Assembly (NCBI GenBank): GCA_033064195.1
Contig: JARBJD010000320.1
Location: forward strand, 17,851 to 81,850
Direction of reading: 5' to 3'
From: Blattamonas nauphoetae
Lineage: Eukaryota; Preaxostyla; Oxymonadida
DNA length: 64,000 nucleotides
In this document: positions 11,528 through 22,213 of the stretch, one piece after another
How positions within the stretch are numbered: the first letter of the stretch is position 1
How the letters are laid out: each line of letters begins with the position of its first letter
Position numbers and translations under genes: made by a program
Notes under the pieces: model-generated
The model's database searches: none
What the model saw: the letters and a program-made list of their open reading frames with translations, nothing else
What the model was told of the DNA's origin: nothing

Positions 11528-12100
11528 ATGACGTTCTCGACCACATCCCAAGCACTCGCTCCCTCCTCGTCGATGTTCCTGCCGTGCATGAAGTCTTGCG
11601 TGCACAAGTCAGTGTTCTCGTCTGCAGTCCCAACACTTTCCAGTCTGACCTCGTTCGCTTCGTCCCTCGTGTCCCTCGTGCTCTCTGCCCACCCCGCCAG
11701 CCACAACTTGTCTGTGCCCCTCCTCCCCAACGCCACTGCTCTCTTCCACTTTGCGGCATCTGTCTCCAAGATGACCAGCGCCGAAATCTGTTTCTCCGGT
11801 GTTCTCATCCACCGCCTCGTCGCTCTCGAAATCCAGGCACAAGCAGAACAGAGGCAGTGTGTCGTTTCTGAGCACAATCTGGGCACCATGCTCGTCATTG
11901 CACTCATCCTGTCCAACAAAACCAACACCGACAGACCGTTGCCCATCGCCTGGTGGGCCGCTGCCTTTCGAGTCCCGATTGCAACGCTGGTGAAGTCAGA
12001 AGCACACGTTCTGACGCTTCTTCGCTGGCATGTTGCTCCCACACTGAGTGTGGCTGAGGAAGCCCTGTTTCAAACGTTCGCTTCGTCCTTTGCTTTTTGA
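11528..12100 (+). CDS. Cyclin-domain protein
   Basis: A single exon of 190 residues ending in TGA. The second half reads like a cyclin box: EICFSGVLIHRLV, then an Asn-containing turn and a helix LVIALILSNKTNTDRP, then WWAAAFRVPIATLVKSEAHVL and LLRWH, matching the helix order of Pho80/PCL-type cyclins, where K/N-DDR/P-W-A motifs precede the fifth helix. It would bind and activate a cyclin-dependent kinase in cell-cycle or nutrient control; this is a family-level assignment. The N-terminal 80 residues are Ser-rich and unassigned. An inverted copy at 47837-48409 has two 1-nt frame breaks, and a third copy is cut off just after its start codon at 28368. Codon use matches neighbours. Confidence 0.72.
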   Translation: MTFSTTSQALAPSSSMFLPCMKSCVHKSVFSSAVPTLSSLTSFASSLVSLVLSAHPASHNLSVPLLPNATALFHFAASVSKMTSAEICFSGVLIHRLVALEIQAQAEQRQCVVSEHNLGTMLVIALILSNKTNTDRPLPIAWWAAAFRVPIATLVKSEAHVLTLLRWHVAPTLSVAEEALFQTFASSFAF

Positions 12101-12520
12101 GTTTATGTTCCATACAACTTCCAATTCATTTGATTGACGCTTGCTGTGATGTGAGAACGTTGGTGAACGAGTGTGCGGTGTGCTCCGTTGGCAGTAAAAA
12201 GATGGAAAAAAGAAATGGTGCGTGGTGGACGTCCAGATGGGAACTAGCATCTGAAAGACCCCTTGCATAATAAAAAACGATGTGGATAATATTTGATGAC
12301 GTTTGGAGGTGGATGAGGAAGAAAAAGCGTCGAGTTTTGCTGACGAGGAAATCTCGCGCCAAGTCGAGAAGGAGGAGGTGGAAGATGCGGTAGGACCAAC
12401 ACAACAATCAGACGGGGATGAGAGTGATGGAAAAGCAGAAAAAGAGACAGATGGGGCGAGGGTAGAAGTGCCGCATCTCCAAGTTCTCCTTTCTGATCTT
12501 TGCCCGCTCCGACAGACCGT
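12101..12520. other. Spacer between convergent cyclin and NWDG genes
   Basis: Conserved in the inverted duplicate (47417-47836). The antisense ORFs here change frame between the copies, so they are unlikely to be coding. Nothing else seen. Confidence 0.45.
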
Positions 12521-13457
12521 TCAGAAATTCATTTCAAGCATGACAGTCAATCTGATCAAATAGTTCGCAAGATCTTCTCCAATGTTTCCAGTTCGATCGT
12601 TTTGCTGCCTTTGTTCCAACACATCATCCAACCCTTCCGTTCTCAAACATCGGAAGATGGCTGCTCCTGAACGACGGACATTTCCGCCTTGTTTGTTCCA
12701 ATCTTCTTGCGAAAGGACCATGACGCCGAGAAAACTCCAAAACGGGAGATCAAAATCGAACACGGTCAGACAACTTGGGATTGTGAGGAAGATGGACAGT
12801 TGGGGAAGAAAATCCATTGTTGGTTGAGAGAATGGAGAGATTCGGAGGATCAGGGCAAGCAAATCCACGAATTCTTCAGCCAGATCCCCATCGGCGAGCA
12901 GGAAGCGGTTTGTGCTCATCCTCCGCAGGAATTCCTCCGATGGGACAAGAACGTGCTCCAAGACGGTTTTACGAATGGCTTGTCGTTCGAAAGGATGCTC
13001 ATCTGTGAGTCTGTCCAGTCCACGAGGAGTAGCGAGCTGAAGTGCGGACTTGACGACGTTGATGAGGCGAGTGTGGATATCAACAGGATCCACAAAAGAT
13101 TGAGATTGTTGGTTCAAAGAGGTGATGATTTGAGGGACCAGATCGATGCTGACGAGCTTCAGTTGGATTTGGGGAGAACTTTTCACAAAGAGACGATCGA
13201 GCAATCTCAACATTCCTTCGATAATCAGCTGTTTGGAGGAAGAAATGAGCACGTTGATCGATCTCACGAACTCTGGCAAGGAGTCATCTGACGACGATTG
13301 CATCAGGATGAGGATGAAGTCTTTCTCATTGATTATTCTGAGCGGTTTGATCTGAGAAAGAAATGAGGCGGCTTTATCCTCCAAACGATCATTGAATTGG
13401 TGTCCATCTTTGATCCGAGCCACCAGCGATTGAAAGAGCACGGACTTGTTCGAACGA
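12521..13457 (-). pseudogene. NWDG-family member 2, 5'-truncated copy of member 10
   Basis: About 306 codons are open and nearly identical in protein to member 10 at 46352-47416, ending with the same family C terminus and TGA. The first exon, its intron and the codons for the NWDG motif are missing. Homology to member 10 stops at about 13455, within a few bases of the TAG of member 3, so the locus has no ATG or promoter region of its own; only a GTG at 13441 is available in frame. It lies at the edge of the large inverted duplication. It could still be expressed as a read-through product of member 3, but the two are in different frames. Confidence 0.7.
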
Positions 13458-14533
13458 CTATCTCGAAGAAGAACAATTCCATCCGAGTTGATTCACCAAT
13501 TGCAGTGAAAGGTCTCCTATTCTGGCAACCCATTCCAGTCTGCCATCGTTCACCAGTTTCTGTTCCATCGTACCCTCCAGTCCTTCACTTCGGAGCATTC
13601 GCATGAAGTCTGGAGCTCCTTGACGCATCTCTCTTCGTTCTTGATTGCATACTGATGCTATCATTCTCGGCCGAAAGAGAATCGTGTAAAGAGTGAACCA
13701 GTCGCAGAGTTCGGCGAGGATTCGCATGAAACCTTGTGGGAGGGAAGAAGAGAGAAGATATTGCACTGTGGGTGGGTGAGGGACAGACAGATCGAACAGA
13801 GCAGCGATGAGATCGCAAACGAAATCGATCCGAATCGGCGATTGTGTTGGAACGACTCGGTGAAGAACGTGTTCAATATATTGGCTGGACGGAACAATCA
13901 CATTCTTCAAAATCGTTTCTCGGATGGTTAGCTCCGGTTCCTCCACCCCGTAGTACGAGAAGAGGATGATTCCAGTTGGTATTCCATGTTGGATGGTTCG
14001 ATACAAAAGGCGGACCAGAGCGTCGTGGAAGTCTTCGTTCCCTTCAAAAGGACGAGTGTGGGGTTGGAGGAGAATCATCAGATGAGTGAACCGACTTTCT
14101 TTGATGAAGGAGAACTTGACATCTGACGTTGTTTTTAGAAACCAATCTGTGAGGAGCGAGAATCCTGCTTTGGCAACAATCCAGTATGGACATGTCAATA
14201 TGATCCACATATGATCTACAAAAGCGATGTTGTGGTCAGCACGGCGTGGAAACAGACGATCAGCGAGATTTTGGTTAGATTCTAGTGGTGCATCGTTCAT
14301 GAAGTTCAACAACTTCACTGCTTTCAATTGCTGCTCTTCATCAAACATGTAGCCTTCCTCCAACATTGTAACAAGTGAGAGGAAGATTGGCGTGAATGAA
14401 CGAAGAGATTTTGGATGGTCTCCATTCCATTTCAAGAAAGGCGGAGAAGCTGCAGATTCAAGAAGCAAAATTAAAAGAGAAGTTGAGACGTACCTTCAGT
14501 GTGACGGTTTAAGTGTGATAGTGAAGAGCCCAT
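13458..14533 (-). CDS. NWDG-family helical-repeat protein, member 3
   Basis: Exon 1 (14494-14533) and exon 2 (13458-14449) join across a 44-nt intron beginning GTACGT and ending TGCAG. The product is 343 residues ending in TAG. The splice restores PPFLKWNGD, the family N-terminal motif. The rest follows the family plan: a DEEQQLKAVKLL segment, QYIEHVLHR, a VPHPPTVQYLLSSSLPQ block and the C-terminal MLRSEGLEGTMEQ signature. It is closest to members 1 and 8 of the copies in this window. There is no signal peptide or catalytic motif. Member 4 lies about 190 bp upstream on the same strand and the truncated member 2 abuts its stop codon. Confidence 0.78.
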
Positions 14534-14722
14534 TGCGTTCGAGATGTGATCAAACCACTTCATGAGATTCTTCATGTAGAAGGACGATTGAGCAAACAAT
14601 ATTCATTCTGTGAGATTCAATATGATGAGAAAAAGCTGAAGTGAAACAAAATTCCGTCCAGAGAGGCAGCAATCACGTGACGGAGATGCAGAAGAGCGGC
14701 AATCCCGAACGTGGCATATTTG

Positions 14723-15820
14723 TCAATAATCACGTTTTGGAATGTTCGCTCCGTAAATGATGAGCAAACGGATCGAATCTTGGAGAGTAAGCATTCGATA
14801 TTTCCCATAATCTGTGACAATAGCTCGTTGTTCGAGCGCGTCTTCATATCCGTCGCTTCTCAGTGAACGAAGAAGTATTGCCCGTAATGGGCGAGTCCGG
14901 GCACCTATATCGACCCATTCATGCTCATTATAAACCATTCCATCGAAATATTGATAAGTTGAGACATCATATTCGAAGAATGTCAGCGAGCTTGAGAAAG
15001 CGAGAGATACAGGCAGATTCAGGACAAAATCCAAGGTTGGTCGATGATCAGGACAGATTTGGAGTAGATCAGTAAGAATACTCACGAAATCCTCAGAGAG
15101 CTTTTCTTCATCGATCGAGTAGCGGTTTGCGCAAAGCCATCGAATATATTCCTCAGATGGGACAAGAGCTTGATTGAACACTGTCTCACGAAGAGGTTGT
15201 TGTTCGTGATCTTCGTTAAGTTCGAGACGGGTCAATTCAATCAGCGCGGCGGGCCTGAAAGATCCAATGATGATTTCGATTAGAGAAACGTGGATGTACT
15301 CCCCATCTATCAACGAGAACGACAATGGACGGAGAATTTGTATGAGTCGAGAAATAAGATTGGTCTTAACGAGCAAAAGACATTTTTGGATGGGAGGACT
15401 CAGGATGAGGATCCTCAACATTTCCAGCGCTGATTGAAGAATGACACGATTGGGCGATGAAATGAGGATAAGTATTGATTCGACGAAGGTGAGCATCGAT
15501 TGGTCTGATGAGGATGGACCAATTTGAAGAATTACGTAATTGTCGGTGTCACTTCTGAGGGATCTTAAATGGTGTAGTAGAATAGCTGCTTTTTGTTCCA
15601 TGTAAGAATCAAACACAATGCCGTTCTTTACCATCATAACCAGCGATCGATAAACCGTGAATGTGTGACTGATTGATTCGCGTTGGATTCCATCCCAATT
15701 CCGGAAGGCTGAGGCAGACTCTGAGAATAAAGGGGGCACATTGGAGATATGCGATGGAGACGGATGAGATGAGCCTGCAATGGGAGATGGATGATCATTC
15801 AACAGAGTCTTGGTCATCAA
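14723..15820 (-). CDS. NWDG-family helical-repeat protein, member 4
   Basis: One uninterrupted frame of 365 codons ending in TGA, with ATG at the start. It has a Ser/Pro-rich N-terminal 35 residues not shared with other members, then SAFRNWDGI in place of the spliced N terminus of members 1, 3 and 10. Family blocks follow: FVESILILIS, LRETVFNQALVPSEEYIRWLCANR, DHRPTLDFVLNLPVSLAFSS and LRSDGYEDALEQ. The fold is probably all-alpha. No targeting signal is visible and function is unknown. It sits next to member 3 with the same orientation, as expected for a tandemly expanded family. Confidence 0.78.
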   Translation of the reverse strand: MMTKTLLNDHPSPIAGSSHPSPSHISNVPPLFSESASAFRNWDGIQRESISHTFTVYRSLVMMVKNGIVFDSYMEQKAAILLHHLRSLRSDTDNYVILQIGPSSSDQSMLTFVESILILISSPNRVILQSALEMLRILILSPPIQKCLLLVKTNLISRLIQILRPLSFSLIDGEYIHVSLIEIIIGSFRPAALIELTRLELNEDHEQQPLRETVFNQALVPSEEYIRWLCANRYSIDEEKLSEDFVSILTDLLQICPDHRPTLDFVLNLPVSLAFSSSLTFFEYDVSTYQYFDGMVYNEHEWVDIGARTRPLRAILLRSLRSDGYEDALEQRAIVTDYGKYRMLTLQDSIRLLIIYGANIPKRDY

Positions 15821-16046
15821 TGCAAACTATTATGGGTGGCTTTCACCCCAGAATGGTGTCCTGATTTCACCTCTGTTTTGCCCTGTAAGTGGAAACTGGT
15901 AATGTCCAGTTTGATCACTTGGGATGAGTGAACAAATTGGAATGTCCATGCATCGAGAAATACACACCAAATTTGGTCCAAACGGATGAAATGGCCAAAA
16001 CAAGAAAAACAATCAGAATCTGAAAAGAAGACAGTGATGGAGAACC

Positions 16047-17902
16047 TCACAACACATCCATGAAGTACGGCAAGCCCTGTCCGAGCTCCCAAATGGCAAG
16101 ACCGCATCCAATCGATTCAGCTTTCTCCTTCCTCTTTGTGATTGAGTGGATGGTCGGGTAGTACATCGTGTGATCGGCAAACGAATTGGAGAGTTCGGAC
16201 TTCTCCTCTTCACGCCACGTGAATCGATGCTCTTCAGCTGTGGAAAGAGAAAAATGAAGAACGAGAAGATTTTAGGAAGAAGATTAAGAACGGTTCAAGT
16301 TGGGCGACAAACAGTTGGATTCCCAGTCGATCTTCGTCTTGTACACAGAAAGGATCTTGAGGACATCGTCTCCGCGCACATGCCCCACAAACTGTCCGTT
16401 CTTGAAATGGGTCCCGTAAAAGTTCATTCCCATAAAGATTCTGTCGAGAGAAGGAGTTGGTGAAAAATGATGGGTTTGCAGACTGTTTCGGTTTGGGCGG
16501 GGTGATGTCGGTGAAGTGAAGTGCATCCAACAGTTCCTGTTTTGGCAGAGATAGTAATGATTCTACACATCCCTTTGCCCACACAGATGGCGATATTGGT
16601 CCGGGACTACATGGAATAAGATAAATCAGCGAGAAAAAGGCAGAAAAAGAGGAGAATGGGGAAGAGAGAGGAGGAGACCTGTTTCCGGAGTAATCGTACG
16701 TCATGACCATCACAGCGTCGATGTCGCGTCGATGGAGGGCATATTGAATCGGAACAGGATGGACATACGGGATGGAGGAGTGGAACAGGGAGAGAGGCTG
16801 GCGAAGAGAGGATGGGCAAAATTGACGGATTAAAGCGATGATATGGGAAAAGAGAAGTCAGAATGGAATAAGAACGAAAAGAAAAGGGACATTTCGAGAG
16901 AGAAGGGATCATGGACAAACAGCTGTCACCACAATGATTTCTTTCCCCACTAGATGGAGATGCTGGGCGAGGATCTGATATAACTGCGCCTGGACCTGAA
17001 CAAGCTCATTTCCGACCTGCATTTCGGGTGCATCGAGTCCGTAAGAGGCAAATGAGAGAGATGCGAAGTCGAGAAGAACACCATCGAGATCAGAGGCACT
17101 GGACAAGATGTCGGACAAGAGGGAAGACGATGATAGTTAAAGGAGGGGGAGAATCCGGAGGATTAAGTGATGATGAAAAAAAACGTGTGGGAAGAAGAGA
17201 TTGAGAATGAAAACTTGAAACATGGAAACATTCAGGGAATGACTGGTGAAAGCTTTGAAATGTCTATTTCATACATGCACTCATCAAAAAGGAGCTGTCT
17301 GAGCTCCTCTGCGCGTGATGTCCCATTAAGGAGATCGATCCATTGTGTTGACGTCCACTTCTCGAAGTAGAAGCGTGGAATGACTTTGATTCGTCGACCT
17401 GCTTCCTCGCCAGCCTTGTGGATGGCTTCGATCCACGTCTTATTGACATCTTGCTTCCCCATCAAGCGATATTTCTTTCCGGGTCTGGATGACGGAAGAC
17501 AAGTGAAATATTGGATGAATGAGGAAAAGATCAGAGGAAAGCACACTTGACTTGATACCAAACGGGAACGACAACGTCAAGCTTTTCTGCATTGTCGAGA
17601 GCAAGCTGCCATCCAGCTTTGTTCCATGGGGTGACGTACGCCATGGTCCTCCCTTCATGATTTTTCTCTTTATTTTCGTTTGTTTTTGAACTTTCAGTAA
17701 CAATCTCTCGAGGAGTGATGTCATTTGTGCGCAGTAGCCCCCGTTCTTCAAGAGTTTGGTCAGTTGATGACGGCCCTGGTATTTCGATTGGGACTCGATT
17801 TTTCGTGATTTTAAGGGGTCTTGAATCAACTAAATAACAATATTGTTTAAATGGGGAAGCAATACCTAATTGTATCAGGAGAAATAAGAATCTGAGTATC
17901 AT
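16047..17902 (-). CDS. CHID1-like: Chitinase-domain-containing protein 1-like (GH18 family)
   Basis: Eight exons (17866-17902, 17547-17829, 17275-17484, 16930-17098, 16679-16797, 16532-16606, 16313-16440, 16047-16237) join in phase to 403 residues ending in TGA. The N terminus is a hydrophobic signal peptide. Recognisable CHID1 landmarks in order: ERGLLRTN, AYVTPWN, VVVPVWYQVK, IPRFYFEKWT, ASDLDGVLLD (the beta-4 strand region), VMVMTYDYSG, FMGMNFYG and the C-terminal AIWELGQGLPYF. In animals CHID1 is a secretory/lysosomal lectin-like GH18 protein that binds sugars. In this copy the usual catalytic DxxDxDxE motif of active chitinases is not present in the beta-4 region, so binding rather than hydrolysis is likely. 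It is transcribed divergently from the neighbouring peptidase gene. Confidence 0.88.
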
Positions 17903-17929
17903 TGAAATATTTCAAGGGTTGATCCATCA
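17903..17929. promoter_or_regulatory. 27-bp spacer between divergent start codons
   Basis: The ATG of the CHID1-like gene (17902, minus) and of the S41 peptidase gene (17930, plus) are separated by only 27 bp, so any promoter here must be bidirectional or lie inside the opposing gene. The spacer is T/A-rich, with no motif I can name. Confidence 0.5.
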
Positions 17930-20900
17930 ATGTTCAGTTCCTGTTTCGTCATCTGGGCACTCTTGATCCCATCTGGATATTCAGAATGCACATTTACTAC
18001 CGAAAAAGTGTATGACTGGCAACAAGCCCGTGATTGCATACACTCCGTCAAGGTTTCTCGCACCATCCCTCTCCTCTCTTTTCTCATTTAAATTCCACAA
18101 CTTAACAAATATTATTGATCATCCGATTCACCATTATCATCTCTTCATTCTTTTTTCGTTTTCTTCCTTTCTCTCCCCTACTTCTTTGTGACTCCAGCTT
18201 GACGTCGAAAACAATGAAGCAACTCGTTTGAAGCAGACAATCGATGAACTCCTCGACAATAACGTGTTTATCGATAGAATGCACAGCCTTCCAGCTCCAT
18301 TCGAGCATCTCTCATCTGATATCCGCAAAAAAGTGAGCGAAGTCCCAACCGAGGGATGGAATAGTGCCGAAGAATTCTACGCTGAAATCGCCAAAATCTT
18401 TGTTGATATCAAAGACGCACACTCTGTCTTCGTAAAGCCGTGCTCAAACCCCTTCACTTTTGTCCTCCCGTTTGGACTGAGTGCAGTTTATGACGAGGAG
18501 AAGAAATACATCAAAATCTCGTTCGGCGATCTCCCAGCATCATACAAGAAAGTCACTGATCACTATCTTGCTCTCGGAGGAGAAGATCTCCGTGGAGTCC
18601 AGATTGCGGGGATGATCCCAGATCAAGACGGACTGTTCGGCGATCCAGCCAAGGCCCTTCGGAAATGGGCCAATGACAATTTGTATGTTTCAAAGTTGGA
18701 GCCATCCATGTTCAACTCTGCCCTAAAGTCCGACTTTGTGGCTCGCCGCGCTCATCTCAATCCCATCCCGAACAAGGAAGAGCGATTCCAAATCACAAAG
18801 GATAACATCACAGTAACAGAGATTTCACTTCCATTCTATGCTGTTGTGAACAAGGATATTGAATCGATGGAGAAGTTGTGTCCGATCGTCCCCCAAACCA
18901 AACAATCCAACTCCATTCAAGAAGCAAAGGAAATCCTCAAAATTTCCCCAACCAAACGCCTTGTTGACGATGTGTCCCATTTCGAGCCAACATCCCCATC
19001 ACCCAGCCAACCCCAGAACTCCAACGAGTGGGTCACAGAATTCGAATCAAAGTACATCAACTGCTATTCGACCACAATGGACATCGAGGGAAGTTCCAAG
19101 CCTGTTGGAATCCTTCGTATTCCAGTCTTTGCTCCAGAAAGCACAGAAATGAAGTTGTTTGTGGATGGGTTGACTGCCGGAATGGACAAGCTGGCGTCGC
19201 GCAATGTTCAATACCTTGTGGTTGATGTGAGAGGGAATGGAGGAGGATATGTCACACTTGGCCTCCGCACGCTTCAATACATCACTGGCGACCTCTTCCC
19301 AATCATGGGTGAATACCGTTTGCGTCAGATTCTCATTTTCGTCATATTTTGTTAATTTGTCGTTATTTTCATTTATTCACATGCTCCTTGCTCTCTCATT
19401 GTTGATGTGTCTTCTTGGAATGTCCATTTTCGCTTCTCGCTCAGACATCCGACATTCGGCCCACCACGATCTTCTGTACAACGCTGGTCTTATTTCGAAC
19501 ATTTCACACCGTCCCTTCCTCCAACCCTCCACTTCATCCCCAAAACTCGAAAGCACGTATGACATTCGGACATCAATCATTCCTTTCACTTCATCTCGCA
19601 ATTTTCTGTTCTCTGTCGTTCTTTCGTCATTTCTTCCTTCTTTTGTTTGAATCCTCTCAGATGGTACACTGACAGCGATATCTACACGTTCAACTCGACC
19701 ACAGGCTCGCGGTATCCCACAATCTCCATTCATCGCCCTCCCTCCCTTCTCTCCTCTCTCCCGCATTCCCTTCTCTCTCTTTAGCTTCCAAGCAAAGTAC
19801 TCGCAGAGGTATTCGATGGAAATCTGTGATGACGAGAGGCAGTGGGAGAAGCTGTACCGTGTTCTCAAGAAGGGCGCTAAGAAGACATTCGATGCTCATC
19901 ACTTGCTGTTTGTCACTGTATGTGGAGAGATGAGGACAAAGATGGATAGGAGCCTTGTGTTGAAGGAGAAAATAAGAACAAACAAGTTTTTAATTTGAAC
20001 GAAAGATCTCTCCGCATTTTTCTTATTTTCGTATTTCATTCATCATCTTCTCCCCTCTCGCTCAACAGGATGGTCTCTGTGGCAGCACCTGCGCATGTTT
20101 CTTAAAACGCGCCCAAGAAGCCAGAAAAGGCCGCATCTTCTTTGTGGGCACACCCCCAGCCGAGACCGATGGAGTTGGTGTGCTTTCCCCTCCCTTTGAT
20201 TATATTGACCCATGTTATCCTTTCTAAGATCTTGATGTCGCGTATGACGTTGCGTCCTTTGCTGGAGGAAGCGTCCTCGATTCCGACTTTCTCTTTGCGT
20301 TCTCAGCTCTCTTCCCACACCCCACAGACAAAAAGAAGGTTTTTAACACGAATTCTTTATTGATTTTTGTTCATAATCTGTTTTTCACTCAATTCTGCCT
20401 CAATCATCTCGATCTCCATTCTCCCATCGATCCACCTCGCCAGCCAAATCTCATTCCATCCTCATTTCCCCGAACGGGCAGTCGTCTCCGCTGGGCCTTC
20501 GAAGAGATCTTCTCCCTCTCCCACGACACCCGCGATGAGGTGTTGGAGTTCAAAGTCAACGAGCCCGACCACAAATTGCCCGTGTTCCCTTCCACTGATG
20601 ACTATCAGGAAGCAGGATACACTCGCCTTCTCTCGGCGATGAGCAAAAAGCTGACGGGTGTTGAATGCGAGCCGTGGGAGGTTCTGCCGAATGCGGAATG
20701 TAAAGCAGACACTGAACACCACTCTATCCTCGGGAATCCATGCACAATCGAAGGAAAGTGGGACACACAGTGTGCAGACACTCTTTTTCATCACAAATCC
20801 TTCCATCTCTCTCTCTTTTCTCTCGTGTCCTCAGAACGTGTGTTCACGCCAAATGCGAACCAGGTTTCTACGATTCGTCGCTTGTCGGTCCTGCGCCTAA

Positions 20901-21148
20901 ATGTGTCGCAATCCCAAAAATCTATGAAGGTCCGTGTCTTGTTCCCATCATCTTTTCATTTTCACCCTCCCATCGATTTCTCACGCTCAGAATCATCCAT
21001 GACGTTCCGTCTGATCCCGTTGTGGGTCATTCTCGGCTTTCTCGCCCTTTCGGCTCTCATCGTTGTCTTCTATTTCATCCACCGCACCAACAAGAAGAAC
21101 AAGATGAAATACCAGACCATTAATGACAACTCGAAAGCTGAACTGTAA
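17930..21148 (+). CDS. S41-family peptidase-like type I membrane protein
   Basis: Ten exons (17930-18052, 18198-19308, 19445-19556, 19661-19711, 19785-19917, 20069-20177, 20229-20338, 20444-20769, 20835-20929, 20991-21148) join in phase to 775 residues ending in TAA. An N-terminal signal peptide is followed by a large luminal part with LVVDVRGNGGGYV, the conserved strand of C-terminal-processing (S41) peptidases. DGLCGSTCACF then lies where the family has its nucleophilic Ser, and ends in RIFFVGTPP. A Cys-containing segment follows (CVHAKCEPGFYD), then one membrane span (LWVILGFLALSALIVVFYFI) and a short basic tail. The presumed role is proteolysis in the secretory pathway or at the surface. 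The CGSTC setting is typical of a protist S41 subgroup as I recall. Whether the catalytic partner residue is present was not determined. Confidence 0.82.
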
Positions 21149-21421
21149 TTGTTGAATATTCCACGATAAAATTTTCATTCATCTGTTCATATTTCCCGAA
21201 ACCCATCGATGAAATTGTGAGTTTGTCCGATCAGGAGTGGATCGGCCCACCATGACACAAATTCTGTCATCAGCGACATAAAAACACTAGCATCCACGTA
21301 AAACATTCACTTGATGGATGGATGACTCTGTTTCCTCTTTCTCCCTCGTATTTCAGGTGACGAGTGTACTTACACATCAATCATTCGCATCAAATGCTAC
21401 AGCACCATTTCCACCCAAACC

Positions 21422-22090
21422 ATGCTTATAATTCTTCTCTCTGAATTGATCTGCTTGTCAGCTCTTCGAGTTGGAGAGAAATCGCCCGATTTCACTTTGG
21501 TGAATCAAGACGGAAGAAAAGTCAGATTCAAGAACCAACTTGGAGACGGCCCTGTTGTGATCTTCATATTTCACAAAACCACTTATCGCCGCGACAAACG
21601 AATGCTGAAAGCATTTCGATTCATGCAGCCATTCTACAACGGGAAGAAGGCTACAATCTTCGGAGTTTCTCACGTTTCAACAGCAAAGTTAGCAAAGGCG
21701 AAAAAGAAGTACAGATTGAAATATGATCTCCTTAGCGATCCTGACTATTCCCTGAAAGACATCTGGGGACTCAAACGTCGTGGCCTTCACAACGTGGCAC
21801 GAACAACTTTGGTGTTCGATTCCTCTGGAATACTGACATATACCTACAAGTCTGAGAGTTGGGCTAAGACACACGCTCGGAAGGGGCTATCTGGAGCAGG
21901 AAAAGCAGCAAAGAAGAAGAAAATGAAGTATGCCGAGGAAGACGAAGAAATGGACGGGTTGATGGGCGTCTTTGAAGATGCTGAGCATGAAACGTGGGAT
22001 GCCGACGTAGATATCACTGAAGATGATCGGAGAGACACTGTGAGAATGCTTGCAGGCCTCGAAAAGAAAAAACAGCAAAAAACTCGATAA
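21422..22090 (+). CDS. Peroxiredoxin-like (AhpC/TSA fold) protein lacking the catalytic cysteine
   Basis: A single exon of 222 residues ending in TAA. A short hydrophobic N terminus is followed by VGEKSPDFTLVNQDG and VVIFIFHKTTYRRDK, which align with the thioredoxin-fold start of PrxQ/BCP-type peroxiredoxins. LLSDPDYSLKDIWGLKRRG and RTTLVFDSSGIL match the later strand-helix units. The peroxidatic site, normally T-P/T-C after the third strand, reads KTTYRR with no cysteine. The only Cys in the protein is in the N-terminal hydrophobic segment. The last 60 residues are a Lys-rich then acidic tail. A peroxidase activity is therefore unlikely; a structural, chaperone or binding role is possible. 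The length without the tail fits the family. Confidence 0.8.
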   Translation: MLIILLSELICLSALRVGEKSPDFTLVNQDGRKVRFKNQLGDGPVVIFIFHKTTYRRDKRMLKAFRFMQPFYNGKKATIFGVSHVSTAKLAKAKKKYRLKYDLLSDPDYSLKDIWGLKRRGLHNVARTTLVFDSSGILTYTYKSESWAKTHARKGLSGAGKAAKKKKMKYAEEDEEMDGLMGVFEDAEHETWDADVDITEDDRRDTVRMLAGLEKKKQQKTR

Positions 22091-22213
22091 GCGCGTATTA
22101 TAGTGTATATTAGGAAGTTTCATGTCTTTATTATCGTATCAAGCAGGGTTTTGTTGTCAAATCAAGACAAATCTGAGTGACACAGACTCAGAAACAAATG
22201 GGATACACGAGTG

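Noticed and set aside
12303..13291. Plus-strand ORFs over NWDG members 2 and 10 (conserved in both)
   Set aside because: They are antisense to near-identical coding sequence, so their conservation follows from the duplication.
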